Positions 7,155 through 14,223 of a stretch of DNA of 18,882 bases are shown piece after piece. Each line of letters starts with the position of its first letter. The first letter of the stretch is position 1. The notes under the pieces were generated by a model that did no database searches, was not told where the DNA came from, and was given only the letters and a program-made list of their open reading frames with translations. The stretch comes from an uncultured Candidatus Saccharibacteria bacterium (GTDB taxonomy: Bacteria; Patescibacteriota; Saccharimonadia; Saccharimonadales; Saccharimonadaceae). The translations under genes and the position numbers were made by a program. The stretch lies in contig CAPNAV010000018.1 of assembly GCA_948663575.1 (NCBI GenBank), positions 1 through 18,882 of the forward strand, read 5' to 3'.

Positions 7155-7762
7155 AAATTTTTTACGGAGAAAATCGCAGGGCGGCGGAGGAGGCGATTAA
7201 ATTGGATTTGGGAGAGTGCTATGAAATTTTTGAGGGTGAAAATTTGACGGAGGGGGATTTGCCGAGTATTTTTATGGGGACGTCACTTTTTGAGACTGAA
7301 CGGAGAATGATATTACTCAAGAACTTAACTGAAAATGCAAGTGTATGGGGGAAATTGCCAGAGTATTTGACAACTGAACATGAGGTAATTGTATGGGAGC
7401 CAAAGATTGATAAGAGATCAACAACGTATAAGGTGTTAGTGAAGGTGGGGGTGGAAATGCGTGAATTTGCGGAAATGAAGAAACCGGAAGCAAATTTAGT
7501 ATTTGGAGTTCTAGATACGGCGTTTCGTGATGGTGAACGAGCGGTAAGAGAGATAGAGAGAATAGAAAATGAGCAAGATCCGTATATGTTTTTTGGTCTA
7601 TTAGTGACGCAAATGTTGAGAAAGTTTGAGATGTCTGGAGGTGGTGCATGGGAACGAAGAATTTTAAAGAAAATGGCGGAATTAGATATTCAGATGAAGA
7701 CGACAGCAATAGATCCATGGATATTAGTGAAAGGGTTTTTGCTAGGGTTAAATAAAAATTAA
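7148..7762 (+). CDS. holA: DNA polymerase III delta subunit-like protein (short HolA)
   Basis: The delta subunit opens the sliding clamp within the clamp-loader complex. The protein begins MLKIFYGENRRAAEEAI, has the strand-helix pattern of HolA (SIFMGTSLFETERRMILLKNL, then HEVIVWEPKIDKRSTTYKVL) and a C-terminal helical part (DPYMFFGLLVTQMLRKFEM). At 204 residues it is much shorter than typical HolA (about 340), which fits a reduced genome; the last collar domain appears shortened. There is no Walker A motif, as expected for delta. It overlaps the fpg stop by seven bases with GAGGGTGA just before ATG, so the two are co-transcribed and probably translationally coupled. The assignment rests on pattern and context. 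Confidence 0.65.
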   Translation: MLKIFYGENRRAAEEAIKLDLGECYEIFEGENLTEGDLPSIFMGTSLFETERRMILLKNLTENASVWGKLPEYLTTEHEVIVWEPKIDKRSTTYKVLVKVGVEMREFAEMKKPEANLVFGVLDTAFRDGERAVREIERIENEQDPYMFFGLLVTQMLRKFEMSGGGAWERRILKKMAELDIQMKTTAIDPWILVKGFLLGLNKN

Positions 7763-7786
7763 TTTTACTAAAATGCCAGTGTGAGT

Positions 7787-7792
7787 TACAAT
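7787..7792 (+). promoter_or_regulatory. -10 box of the YgjV-like gene, leaderless spacing
   Basis: TACAAT, GGTGTT, ATG: again exactly six bases between box and start codon. This decides the start at 7799 over the in-frame GTG at 7781, which would lie upstream of the promoter. Confidence 0.6.
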
Positions 7793-7798
7793 GGTGTT

Positions 7799-8386
7799 AT
7801 GGATTTTAGCATAAGTTATATATTCTCGCAGATTTTTACAGTAGCGGAGTACGGGCTATTAGGTGCGTCGTATTTAGCAAAGAACCGGCGTCTTGTAGTG
7901 TCGTTAGATATCATATCAATGACATGTGGAATTGTGGCGTATATTCTTCTAGGGGCAGATTTGGGGTTGGCGATGTCGGTAGTAATACTGCTGGCGAATT
8001 TTTATTATCTTTGGGATGAGCACGCGCATAGTGAGAAGGAGCGAAGCGTTTTGCATGGGCGCGATTATGTAGTGCTTGTGGTGGTTTTGACGATGATTGC
8101 ACTGTTGGCTTGGTTGACTTATGACGGGCCGCTAAGTTTGCTTTCGGTGGCGGCGACGGTGCTTTATGAAATATCGATTTGGCAAAAGAGTACGAAAGTG
8201 TATAAGTTTTTGGGGATTCCAGTAGCGATTTGCTGGATGTCGTATAATGGGGTAATTCTATCAATATTTGGGGTACTTTGCGAGTTAGGAATGCTGATCG
8301 CCTCGATTATTGGCTATGTTAAGGAGTTAAAAGTTCAAAAGAAACGTAACAATAAACGAGCGCGAGCTAAGAAAAGCAGAAACTGA
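7799..8386 (+). CDS. Multi-pass inner-membrane protein, YgjV-like
   Basis: This 195-residue protein has about five to six hydrophobic segments: after MDFSISYIFSQIF, around 25-60 (LAKNRRLVVSLDIISMTCGIVAYILLG), 60-75, 90-108, 115-130 and 145-170. It ends in a strongly basic, cytoplasmic tail (KELKVQKKRNNKRARAKKSRN). The repeated pattern of paired helices with a KxRR loop and YxLWDE resembles the YgjV (Imp-YgjV) family, whose substrate is unknown; PnuC-type vitamin transporters are the other fold to consider. It has its own promoter, 36 bp after holA, and ends in a shared terminator. The function is not assigned. Confidence 0.6.
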   Translation: MDFSISYIFSQIFTVAEYGLLGASYLAKNRRLVVSLDIISMTCGIVAYILLGADLGLAMSVVILLANFYYLWDEHAHSEKERSVLHGRDYVVLVVVLTMIALLAWLTYDGPLSLLSVAATVLYEISIWQKSTKVYKFLGIPVAICWMSYNGVILSIFGVLCELGMLIASIIGYVKELKVQKKRNNKRARAKKSRN

Positions 8387-8402
8387 GGGTTAGATAGATA
8401 GA

Positions 8403-8431
8403 GCAAAACCCGCTTTGGGCGGGTGTTTTGC
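8403..8431. terminator. Bidirectional intrinsic terminator
   Basis: GCAAAACCCGC and GCGGGTgTTTTGC pair around a TTTGG loop. The A and T tracts on both sides make it usable in both directions, closing the YgjV-like gene (+) and rpsT (-), which converge here. Confidence 0.85.
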
Positions 8432-8448
8432 GTTTGATGTTTGATAGA

Positions 8449-8694
8449 TTAGGCTTTGGCTGCTTTGGCGAATTTGGCAAGAGAAGCTTTACGGCGAGAA
8501 GCAGTATTTTTCTTCAACAAACCTTTTTTGACGGCTTTGTCGTATTCGGATTGAATTTTAGCAAGATTTTCGGCAACAGGATTCTCTTTAAAAGCCTTGA
8601 GAGCGGTTTTGATATCCTTTTTAATCTGTTGATTGTGAGCGGTGCGCTTTTCGGCTTGGCGAGCAGCCTTCTTTGCGGATTTGATAATCGGCAT
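8449..8694 (-). CDS. rpsT: Small ribosomal subunit protein bS20
   Basis: S20 binds 16S rRNA early in 30S assembly. The 81-residue protein is highly basic and starts MPIIKSAKKAARQAEKR, then NQQIKKDIKTALKAF, an acidic-basic central helix and GLLKKNTASRRKASLAKFAKAA, the diagnostic S20 end. Length is normal. AAAGGA stands eight bases before ATG. It is a single-gene unit with its own promoter and terminator. Confidence 0.97.
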   Translation of the reverse strand: MPIIKSAKKAARQAEKRTAHNQQIKKDIKTALKAFKENPVAENLAKIQSEYDKAVKKGLLKKNTASRRKASLAKFAKAAKA

Positions 8695-8738
8695 TAAAAT
8701 TTCCTTTGAGTTAACTTATAATATATTATCTTTGATTG

Positions 8739-8767
8739 ATTATATCTAATTTAGCGGAAATTGTAAA
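8739..8767 (-). promoter_or_regulatory. Promoter of rpsT
   Basis: On the minus strand TTTACA (8767-8762), 17 bases, TATAAT (8744-8739). Unlike the leaderless genes, this one leaves a leader of nearly 40 bases with a normal Shine-Dalgarno. Confidence 0.65.
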
Positions 8768-8875
8768 GAGGGGAACTGAGGAAATTTGAGGAATTTTTAA
8801 AAATAAGAGAGGTATGATAAATGGAAAGGTGTAAGGCGCTTTTGAAAGAATGAACTACGGGAATGAAATAAGGTC

Positions 8876-8896
8876 AACGATCATTGTATGATTGTT
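8876..8896. promoter_or_regulatory. Operator-like palindrome upstream of the HD gene
   Basis: AACGATCAT-TGT-ATGATTGTT is an inverted repeat with eight of nine pairs matching. It ends about 32 bases before the TATAAT at 8929-8934 that serves the HD-domain gene, so it is well placed for a repressor or activator. The rest of 8768-8928 shows nothing recognisable. Confidence 0.4.
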
Positions 8897-8928
8897 TTGC
8901 TGAAATAGGTGAAAAAGAGAATTTGGTG

Positions 8929-8934
8929 TATAAT
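8929..8934 (+). promoter_or_regulatory. -10 box of the HD-domain gene
   Basis: TATAAT about 50 bases before the start codon, with a purine-rich leader and GAGAGGAG as ribosome-binding site. A -35 box is not evident. Confidence 0.5.
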
Positions 8935-8983
8935 AATGGGTATTACTGGGGAGGAGTAGGGTCTTTAGAGAGGAGACAAAAGC

Positions 8984-9760
8984 ATGGCTAGATTAGCACC
9001 GAATGCAATCAATGAAGGTCGTTATGGGAGAATTTTCCCGGCGGATAAGATGTACACTTATGTCAAAGGATTTCTGACTGGTGCAGGAATGCATGAAAGT
9101 GTACGAGCGCTGTTGTATATGAGAGAGGCGCACGCGACACATATTCGGGATGATGGTCAAAGGTATGAGACGCATCCGTTGAGTATGGTGTGTTATGCGT
9201 TATCGCTAAGGGCGCTGGCGACAAATGCGAAGGGTGAACCGTTGATTGATGATGCCACTATCGCGACGTATTTGCTGCATGATGTACCGGAAGAGCTAGG
9301 AATTAAGGTGGAGTCGATGCCGTTTTCTGATAAAGTCTTAATTGGTGTAAAATATATGACTGTGGCAGAGAGGTTTTTGATTGAGACGAAATACGAACAG
9401 AAACGGCGATATTCGAACGAATTGCTGGAGAATTGGCGGTCGATTCTTTGTAAATGTGGCGATATGCAGCATAATTTATCGACCATGATACCAGTATTCT
9501 CGGATGATAAAATTCGGAAGAATATAGTGGAAACGGATTTGCTGAGGATGCCGGTGATAAGAGAAGCGAAGTTAAAATATTCGGATTTGACGCCGCTACT
9601 GTGGATTTATCGGGAGAATATCAGAAATGTGCTTTATAATTTGGCGTCAGTCTATAAAGTGAGATTGACGGATGAGAATTATGTGAATCCGCCCGATGCG
9701 CAGGACTATTCGTATTTGGTGACGGGTGAAAAACCGGTGAACGAAATAGAGCATGATTGA
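8984..9760 (+). CDS. HD-domain hydrolase of RelA/SpoT (MESH1-like) type
   Basis: The 258-residue protein has the metal-binding HD set in the order found in (p)ppGpp hydrolases: RYETHPLSMV (H64), DDATIATYLLHDVPEE (H99-D100) and KCGDMQHNL (D160), compare LIKLADRLHN in Rel. The helical spacing fits the hydrolase domain alone; there is no synthetase, TGS or ACT domain, so it would be a small alarmone- or nucleotide-hydrolase. The true substrate could also be another nucleotide. ATG 8984 follows a good ribosome-binding site; the stop is TGA. It is monocistronic, with a terminator about 50 bp downstream. Confidence 0.75.
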   Translation: MARLAPNAINEGRYGRIFPADKMYTYVKGFLTGAGMHESVRALLYMREAHATHIRDDGQRYETHPLSMVCYALSLRALATNAKGEPLIDDATIATYLLHDVPEELGIKVESMPFSDKVLIGVKYMTVAERFLIETKYEQKRRYSNELLENWRSILCKCGDMQHNLSTMIPVFSDDKIRKNIVETDLLRMPVIREAKLKYSDLTPLLWIYRENIRNVLYNLASVYKVRLTDENYVNPPDAQDYSYLVTGEKPVNEIEHD

Positions 9761-9806
9761 CGTATACGATTGATGTTTGAAGTGTTTATTACTCCTCCTG
9801 AGTAGT

Positions 9807-9835
9807 GCCACTGAGTTTAGGCTTGGTGGCTTTTT
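9807..9835 (+). terminator. Terminator of the HD-domain gene
   Basis: GCCAC (9807-9811) pairs with GTGGC (9826-9830), followed by TTTTT. It lies 47 bp after the HD stop codon. Confidence 0.7.
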
Positions 9836-9849
9836 GTGGTATGTAAACA

Positions 9850-9883
9850 GAATAATAACTCTACGGATGTAGAGTTATTATTC
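9850..9883 (-). terminator. Perfect hairpin directly after tRNA-Val
   Basis: Fifteen bases (GAATAATAACTCTAC) pair perfectly across a GGAT loop with 9869-9883. It begins immediately after the encoded CCA on the tRNA strand. It probably ends the tRNA transcript or guides 3' processing; a T tract is absent, so the stop may lean on the AT-rich stem. Confidence 0.6.
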
Positions 9884-9960
9884 TGGTGGGTCGCGAGGGA
9901 TTCGAACCCCCGACTTCCTCGGTGTAAACGAGACACTCTAGCCAACTGAGTTAGCGACCC
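9884..9960 (-). tRNA. tRNA-Val (anticodon UAC), CCA encoded
   Basis: On the minus strand the cloverleaf reads: acceptor GGGTCGC/GCGACCC, D arm with AGTTGGCTA, anticodon stem TCTCG/CGAGG with loop TTTACAC (anticodon TAC), T arm GGGGG-TTCGAAT-CCCTC, discriminator A and a genomic CCA. The anticodon UAC reads Val codons. Confidence 0.96.
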
Positions 9961-10014
9961 GTATCTGTACTTATACTAAAATAGCGATACGTACTTATAA
10001 AAAGTAACTTTGCT

Positions 10015-10020
10015 ATTATA
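10015..10020 (-). promoter_or_regulatory. -10 box of tRNA-Val
   Basis: TATAAT on the minus strand about 55 bases upstream of the tRNA 5' end; a TTTACA lies 19 bases further upstream. Two near-identical copies of a GTACTTATA motif lie between promoter and tRNA (9967-9975 and 9991-9999), the only other structure there. Confidence 0.45.
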
Positions 10021-10156
10021 GCACGAAAATGCGAAAAAGTGTAAAAATCGTAGAACTTGTAAAAAAGTTATTTTGCGATGAAAATGGCGCAAGGTGATAT
10101 TTCTATATAAAAAGAGGGAATTGGGCGGAGTTTGGGTATGGAGGATGGATGTATGT

Positions 10157-10162
10157 TATAAT
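10157..10162 (+). promoter_or_regulatory. -10 box of thrS (extended -10)
   Basis: TGTTATAAT gives an extended -10, with a leader of about 37 bases before the thrS start. No convincing -35 is seen. Confidence 0.55.
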
Positions 10163-10177
10163 ATAGAGGTAATAAAA

Positions 10178-10199
10178 CTGGGGCAGCCCAGAGAAAGGA
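10178..10199 (+). promoter_or_regulatory. Leader hairpin and ribosome-binding site of thrS
   Basis: CTGGG-GCAG-CCCAG forms a compact stem two bases before the AAAGGA that serves ATG 10207. In E. coli ThrRS represses its own mRNA through leader hairpins that mimic tRNA-Thr; a hairpin touching the ribosome site would suit a similar control, but no anticodon-like loop (UGU, GGU or CGU) is seen here. Confidence 0.4.
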
Positions 10200-10206
10200 T
10201 AAAGCA

Positions 10207-12180
10207 ATGTGCGAACAAGTTGAAAAAATGCGTCACAGTTTGAGCCATGTTTTGGCGGCAGCGGTGCGGGAGCTTTATCCGACAACAACTTTTGGGGTAG
10301 GGCCGGCGGTTGAGAACGGATTTTATTATGACATGGATTTTCAGGGGGGAAAAATTTCTGAGAATGATTTGAAAAATATCGAAAAAAAGATGCGGGGGAT
10401 TATTGCGCGAGGATGCGTGATGGAACGACGCGAGGTGAGTCGAGATGAAGCGCTGAAGTGGGCAGAAGAGAGTGGGCAGGGGTATAAGGTTGAATTGATC
10501 CGAGATTTGTTGGCAGACGGGTTCTCTCGGGCTATTTCTTTGTCGAAATCCTCCAGTGCTCAGTCGCAGGACGTTAAGTCCAGCTCCTTCTGCGCTTCGG
10601 ATTCTCATCGAACTAGCTCCGAGATCACTCCGTCTGACGGGGCGTCTGAGGATAGTTTAGGGAGCAATTCTGGTAGGTCTTCTAAAAATGATTCTGATAA
10701 TTCTTCGTCTAACGACATTGAAAATATTGTGATTACACTTTATGATTTGAAGGATCCGAAGAGTGGGGAAGTGCTATTTACAGATCTTTGCAAGGGGCCG
10801 CATGTGGAGAGTTTGAAAGAGATTGGTGCCTGGAAATTAGATCGGATTGCAGGGGCGTATTGGCGTGGCGATGAAAAACGTGAGATGCTGACGCGGGTGT
10901 ATGGGCTAGCTTTTGAGACGGAAGATGAATTGAATGACTATCTGAAACGTCAAGAAGAAGCGAAGCAGCGTGATCATCGAAAACTTGGTAAGGAACTGGA
11001 TTTGTTCTGCTTTTCGGAACTCGTGGGGAGTGGGTTGCCGCTTTTTACGCCGAGAGGAACGATTCTTAGGGATAAACTGAATGAGTTGACGCAGGGGTAT
11101 CGGTTGCGCTGTGGTTATAAGAAGGTGACGATTCCGCATATTACGAATATCGATCTCTATAAGACTTCAGGGCATTATGAAAAGTTCCCAGAAATGTTGC
11201 AGTTTACGAGCTCGGAAAGTGGAGATCATTTGGCAATTAAGCCGGTGAGCTGTCCGCATCATAGTCAGATTTTTGCGAGTGTGCCAAGGAGTTATAAGGA
11301 ACTGCCAGTGAAATATTTGGAAAGCACGATGGTTTATCGCGATGAGCGTAAGGGGGAGCTGGGCGGTTTGTCGAGGGTGCGTGCAATTACGCAGGATGAT
11401 TCGCATATTTTCTGTACGGAAACCCAAGTGGAGCAGGTGTTTGGGGAGCTGATTGAGAGTGCGAAAGATTTATACAATCACGTGGGAATGAAACTGACTT
11501 TGCGCTTGAGCTTCCGTGATGACGGGGATGGATATATTGGTGATGCGAAAATGTGGGAGAAGGCGCAGAAGTCAATTCAGAAAATGGCAGATGAATTTAA
11601 GATGGACTACTTTGTGGCGGAAGGCGAGGCAGCGATGTATGGTCCGAAGATGGACTTCATGGCGACGGATGCGATGGGGAGAGAATGGCAGCTGGCGACG
11701 GTGCAGCTTGACTATGCGATGCCGGAGCGGTTTGGTTTGGAATACGTGGATAAAGATGGCATCAAGAAGACGCCGATTATGGTGCATTGCGCTTTGATTG
11801 GGTCGATTGAGCGGTTTATGAGCGTGTTTATTGAGCATACGGCGGGGTGGTTGCCGATGTGGTGTGCGCCGGAGATGGTGCGCGTGCTGACAGTGAATGA
11901 TAAGGTGGGGGACTATGTGAAAGAGGTGGAGAAGGTACTAAAGGAGACCGTACTGGAGGTGCCACTCGAGGGGAATGAGCTGAGGTATGAGATTGACTGG
12001 AGTGATGATTCGCTAGGCAAGAAGATTAAACGTGCGACGGAGATGAAAATCCCGGTGGTCTTGATTGCGGGGGAGAAAGATGCAGCGGAGAAAGTAGTAA
12101 GCGTGCGGACGCGTGAAGGGGAGGAAAAAGTGAAGCTGGATGAGCTAAAGGGGTGGCTGGAACAGAGAGCGGAGAGATAG
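10207..12180 (+). CDS. thrS: Threonyl-tRNA synthetase without TGS domain, with a Ser-rich insertion
   Basis: ThrRS charges tRNA-Thr. The 657-residue protein starts directly in the second additional (editing) domain (MRHSLSHVLAAAVRELYP); the N-terminal TGS domain is missing. The catalytic core has KPVSCPHH (zinc Cys), motif 2 TMVYRDERKGELGGLSRVRAITQDDSHIFC, the zinc His in DSHIF and VHCALIGSIERFMSVFIEHTAGWLP as motif 3. The anticodon-binding domain follows (MVRVLTVND to the end). Between KVELIRDL and the conserved FTDLCKGPHVE lie about 70 extra residues. Residues 103-144 come from a 123-bp palindromic element, and 145-172 are Ser/Asn/Asp-rich. The element length is a multiple of three, so the frame is kept. 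It begins the thrS-miaA-HTH-MBL-M50 gene run. Confidence 0.96.
   Translation: MCEQVEKMRHSLSHVLAAAVRELYPTTTFGVGPAVENGFYYDMDFQGGKISENDLKNIEKKMRGIIARGCVMERREVSRDEALKWAEESGQGYKVELIRDLLADGFSRAISLSKSSSAQSQDVKSSSFCASDSHRTSSEITPSDGASEDSLGSNSGRSSKNDSDNSSSNDIENIVITLYDLKDPKSGEVLFTDLCKGPHVESLKEIGAWKLDRIAGAYWRGDEKREMLTRVYGLAFETEDELNDYLKRQEEAKQRDHRKLGKELDLFCFSELVGSGLPLFTPRGTILRDKLNELTQGYRLRCGYKKVTIPHITNIDLYKTSGHYEKFPEMLQFTSSESGDHLAIKPVSCPHHSQIFASVPRSYKELPVKYLESTMVYRDERKGELGGLSRVRAITQDDSHIFCTETQVEQVFGELIESAKDLYNHVGMKLTLRLSFRDDGDGYIGDAKMWEKAQKSIQKMADEFKMDYFVAEGEAAMYGPKMDFMATDAMGREWQLATVQLDYAMPERFGLEYVDKDGIKKTPIMVHCALIGSIERFMSVFIEHTAGWLPMWCAPEMVRVLTVNDKVGDYVKEVEKVLKETVLEVPLEGNELRYEIDWSDDSLGKKIKRATEMKIPVVLIAGEKDAAEKVVSVRTREGEEKVKLDELKGWLEQRAER
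10514..10636. repeat. 123-bp palindromic element inside thrS (E3)
   Basis: The outer arms CAGACGG (10514-10520) and CCGTCTG (10630-10636) are exact complements. They are followed inward by TTCTCTCGG/CCGAGAtcA, GCTA/TAGC, TCGA/TCGA, AATCC/GGATT and a central GGAC-GTTAA-GTCC stem near 10573-10585. The composition is pyrimidine-richer than the surrounding coding strand. It is 41 codons long and translated in frame as a serine-rich segment of ThrRS. Confidence 0.75.
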
Positions 12181-12213
12181 TTGTGGTGATGGTGCCGGAC
12201 TTGGGAACATGAA

Positions 12214-13104
12214 ATGGTAGTGGTGATTGTTGGGCCGACGGCGTCAGGTAAGACTGGGGTGGCGATAGAGATAGCGAAAGAGCTGGACAGACTCTCTGGG
12301 ATGGCTGGAGAGGAAGCTAAGGGGATGGTTTTGGCTGGTAAAGGTGATAGTAAAGCGGTTATGCTTGACAAAAAAGATGATGTGTGCTACAATGGAGGGA
12401 ATAACTCCTCGAATGAGGGGGCTATCTGTAGTGGTGGAAAGGTGGGTTATGAGGGGGCGGAGATTATCTCGGCGGATTCGCGGGCAATCTATAGGGGAAT
12501 GGATATTGGAACAGCGAAACCGAGCCTGGAGGAACAGCAAGGGGTGAAACATTGGGGGATTGATTTAGTGAACCCGAGGGAGCGTTTCACGGTGGCGGAT
12601 TGGAAAAAATATACACAAGAGAAGATAGCAGAGATTCAGAAACGGGGGAATTTGCCTATGGTAGTAGGAGGGACAGGGTTGTATATTGATGCGTTGGTGT
12701 ATGATTATCAGTTTGGCGATGAGAACAAAAGGCTGCAGACGGATCGGGAAGAGTTGAACAAAGATTTTATACTCTTCGGAATTAAGTGGTCGAGCGATGA
12801 CTTGAGAAAGAGAATTACTCAGCGGGCGGATAAATTATTTACTCAGGAATTGCTGGAGGAGACTAAAAAATTAGTTCAGGAATATGGTTGGGGAAGTCAG
12901 GCGATGAAGAGTAATATTTATCAGTTTGCATGGGGGTATTTACAGGGGGAATATAGTTTGGAAAAGGCTAAGGAACTGTTCGTGTACGATGATTGGCACT
13001 TAGCGAAGCGACAGATGACGTGGTTCAAGCGGAATAAAAATATTAACTGGTTGTCACTTGATGAGATAAGGGATAATGTGGTAAAATGTATTCAGGATGA
13101 ATAA
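12214..13104 (+). CDS. miaA: tRNA dimethylallyltransferase with a ~54-residue insertion
   Basis: MiaA transfers the dimethylallyl group to A37 of tRNAs that read UNN codons. Visible are the P-loop GPTASGKT (7-14), AEIISADSRAIYRGMDIGTAKP, HWGIDLVNPRERFTVADW, VVGGTGLYIDALVYD, and the C-terminal AWGYLQGEYSLEKA...DDWHLAKRQMTWFKRN. In usual MiaA only about ten residues separate the P-loop from EIISADSR. Here about residues 26-81 (DRLSGMAGEEAKG... to ...KVGYEG) are additional, Gly/Ser/Lys-rich, and probably loop out. The total of 296 is then near normal because the C-terminus is short. It lies 33 bp after thrS and overlaps the next gene by eight bases, so it belongs to one transcription unit. Confidence 0.93.
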   Translation: MVVVIVGPTASGKTGVAIEIAKELDRLSGMAGEEAKGMVLAGKGDSKAVMLDKKDDVCYNGGNNSSNEGAICSGGKVGYEGAEIISADSRAIYRGMDIGTAKPSLEEQQGVKHWGIDLVNPRERFTVADWKKYTQEKIAEIQKRGNLPMVVGGTGLYIDALVYDYQFGDENKRLQTDREELNKDFILFGIKWSSDDLRKRITQRADKLFTQELLEETKKLVQEYGWGSQAMKSNIYQFAWGYLQGEYSLEKAKELFVYDDWHLAKRQMTWFKRNKNINWLSLDEIRDNVVKCIQDE

Positions 13105-13738
13105 AGAAAATAATGTGCCAATAGAAAAATTATTCGGATCGAAGACTAGGGCAAAACTTTTGGAGCTTTTCTTTGCAAATACGAATAAATCCTTTTATGT
13201 GAGAGAGATTACACGCGTGATTGAGGAACAGATCAATTCTGTGCGTCGGGAATTGATGAATCTGGAGAGTATTGGGATTGTGCGGAATGAAACCTTCGAT
13301 AATAAAGTATATTACGCGGCGAATATGAAACATCCTTATGCGCATGCTTTTCAGGAGATTTTTGGGCAAAAACCGGCAGTGACCCCTGGGGCGGCAAGGG
13401 TGCCAGTGATTAGAAAACCGTCGAGCAGTTGGGATGAATATATTAAACCTGTGACAAAATATCTGCGTGGGATGGCGTTGATGAATCGGGCGCCTGGGCA
13501 GGATGGGATTGATTTATTGATTATTGGTGATGATAGAACGAAGAAATTGACGCGCTGGGCGGAAGTAGTGGAGCAAAAACAGGGGAAACCGCTGGATTAT
13601 GTGATTTTGGCGAGAGATGATTTCTTGTATAGGAAGAGCGTGAAAGATCGGTTTGTGATGGATATTTTAGAGATGGATATTTCGGAATTATATGACCCAG
13701 AGGCAATTATAAAAGGCGATGCGATAGTAGAGTATTAA
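13097..13738 (+). CDS. Winged-helix regulator with a C-terminal nucleotidyltransferase-like domain
   Basis: The 213-residue protein has an N-terminal winged helix (about 10-75: IEKLFGSKTRAKLLELFFANTN, then REITRVIEEQINSVRRELMNLESIGIV and a wing NETFDNKVYYAAN). A Pro/Arg-rich link leads to a C-terminal domain (about 110-213) with GIDLLIIGDD, LDYVILARDDFLYR and RFVMDIL, the layout of minimal nucleotidyltransferase (MNT-like) domains found behind such winged helices. It may be a DNA-binding regulator with an enzymatic or ligand-sensing tail. The start overlaps the end of miaA, so translation is coupled. The target is unknown. Confidence 0.6.
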   Translation: MNKENNVPIEKLFGSKTRAKLLELFFANTNKSFYVREITRVIEEQINSVRRELMNLESIGIVRNETFDNKVYYAANMKHPYAHAFQEIFGQKPAVTPGAARVPVIRKPSSSWDEYIKPVTKYLRGMALMNRAPGQDGIDLLIIGDDRTKKLTRWAEVVEQKQGKPLDYVILARDDFLYRKSVKDRFVMDILEMDISELYDPEAIIKGDAIVEY

Positions 13739-13757
13739 AACTGATAAAGGAGGTAAA

Positions 13758-14213
13758 ATGTTTGAAATTGAAAGTAAAAATCCAGATGAAATCGTGCTAA
13801 CGACAAAAAAAGCAACGGTAAAATTTGATGTGGCGACAGAAACAGTGGACGCGCAGTTGGATGTTGGGGCGATTGTGGGGCCAGGGGAATTTGAGATTGG
13901 GGATGTGGCGATTCGGGGAATTGCGACGTCGAGTGATCGTACAGTATATGATGTGCTGGTGGGGAATGTGCATATCGGAATTATCGGAGGAGTTGAAGAG
14001 GCGGTTGCGTTAGACGAGCTGGGCGTGGCGGATGTGCTATGTACGTCGTCGGTGCGAGCGGTGCGTGAGATTGATCCGAAAGTGGTGATTGTGATGGGGA
14101 ATGTGGATGGAATGGTGACGGAATTGAAGCTAACGCCACGAGCTGAGAAGAAATTTAAGCTGAAAAACAGGGAAGCTTTGCCGGCGGCGATGGAAGTCGT
14201 GGCGTTGACTTAG
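13758..14213 (+). CDS. Metallo-beta-lactamase-fold-like protein lacking metal ligands
   Basis: This 151-residue protein reads like a shortened COG2220-type beta-lactamase-fold protein: repeated beta strands, a GPGEFEIGDVAIRGI segment, VYDVLVGNVHIGIIGGVEE, LGVADVLCTSSVRAVREIDPKVVIVMGN. The HxHxDH motif that binds zinc in this superfamily is missing and so are the later His positions, so it is unlikely to be a hydrolase and may be structural or regulatory. A textbook AAAGGAGGT stands seven bases before ATG, 19 bp after the winged-helix gene. The family call is from pattern only. Confidence 0.55.
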   Translation: MFEIESKNPDEIVLTTKKATVKFDVATETVDAQLDVGAIVGPGEFEIGDVAIRGIATSSDRTVYDVLVGNVHIGIIGGVEEAVALDELGVADVLCTSSVRAVREIDPKVVIVMGNVDGMVTELKLTPRAEKKFKLKNREALPAAMEVVALT

Positions 14214-14223
14214 GAGACGCGAC

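Noticed and set aside
3600..9800. Alternative genetic code (UGA as Gly)
   Set aside because: UGA ends polA, the YgjV-like gene and the HD gene at the expected protein lengths, and no in-frame UGA is needed within conserved domains.
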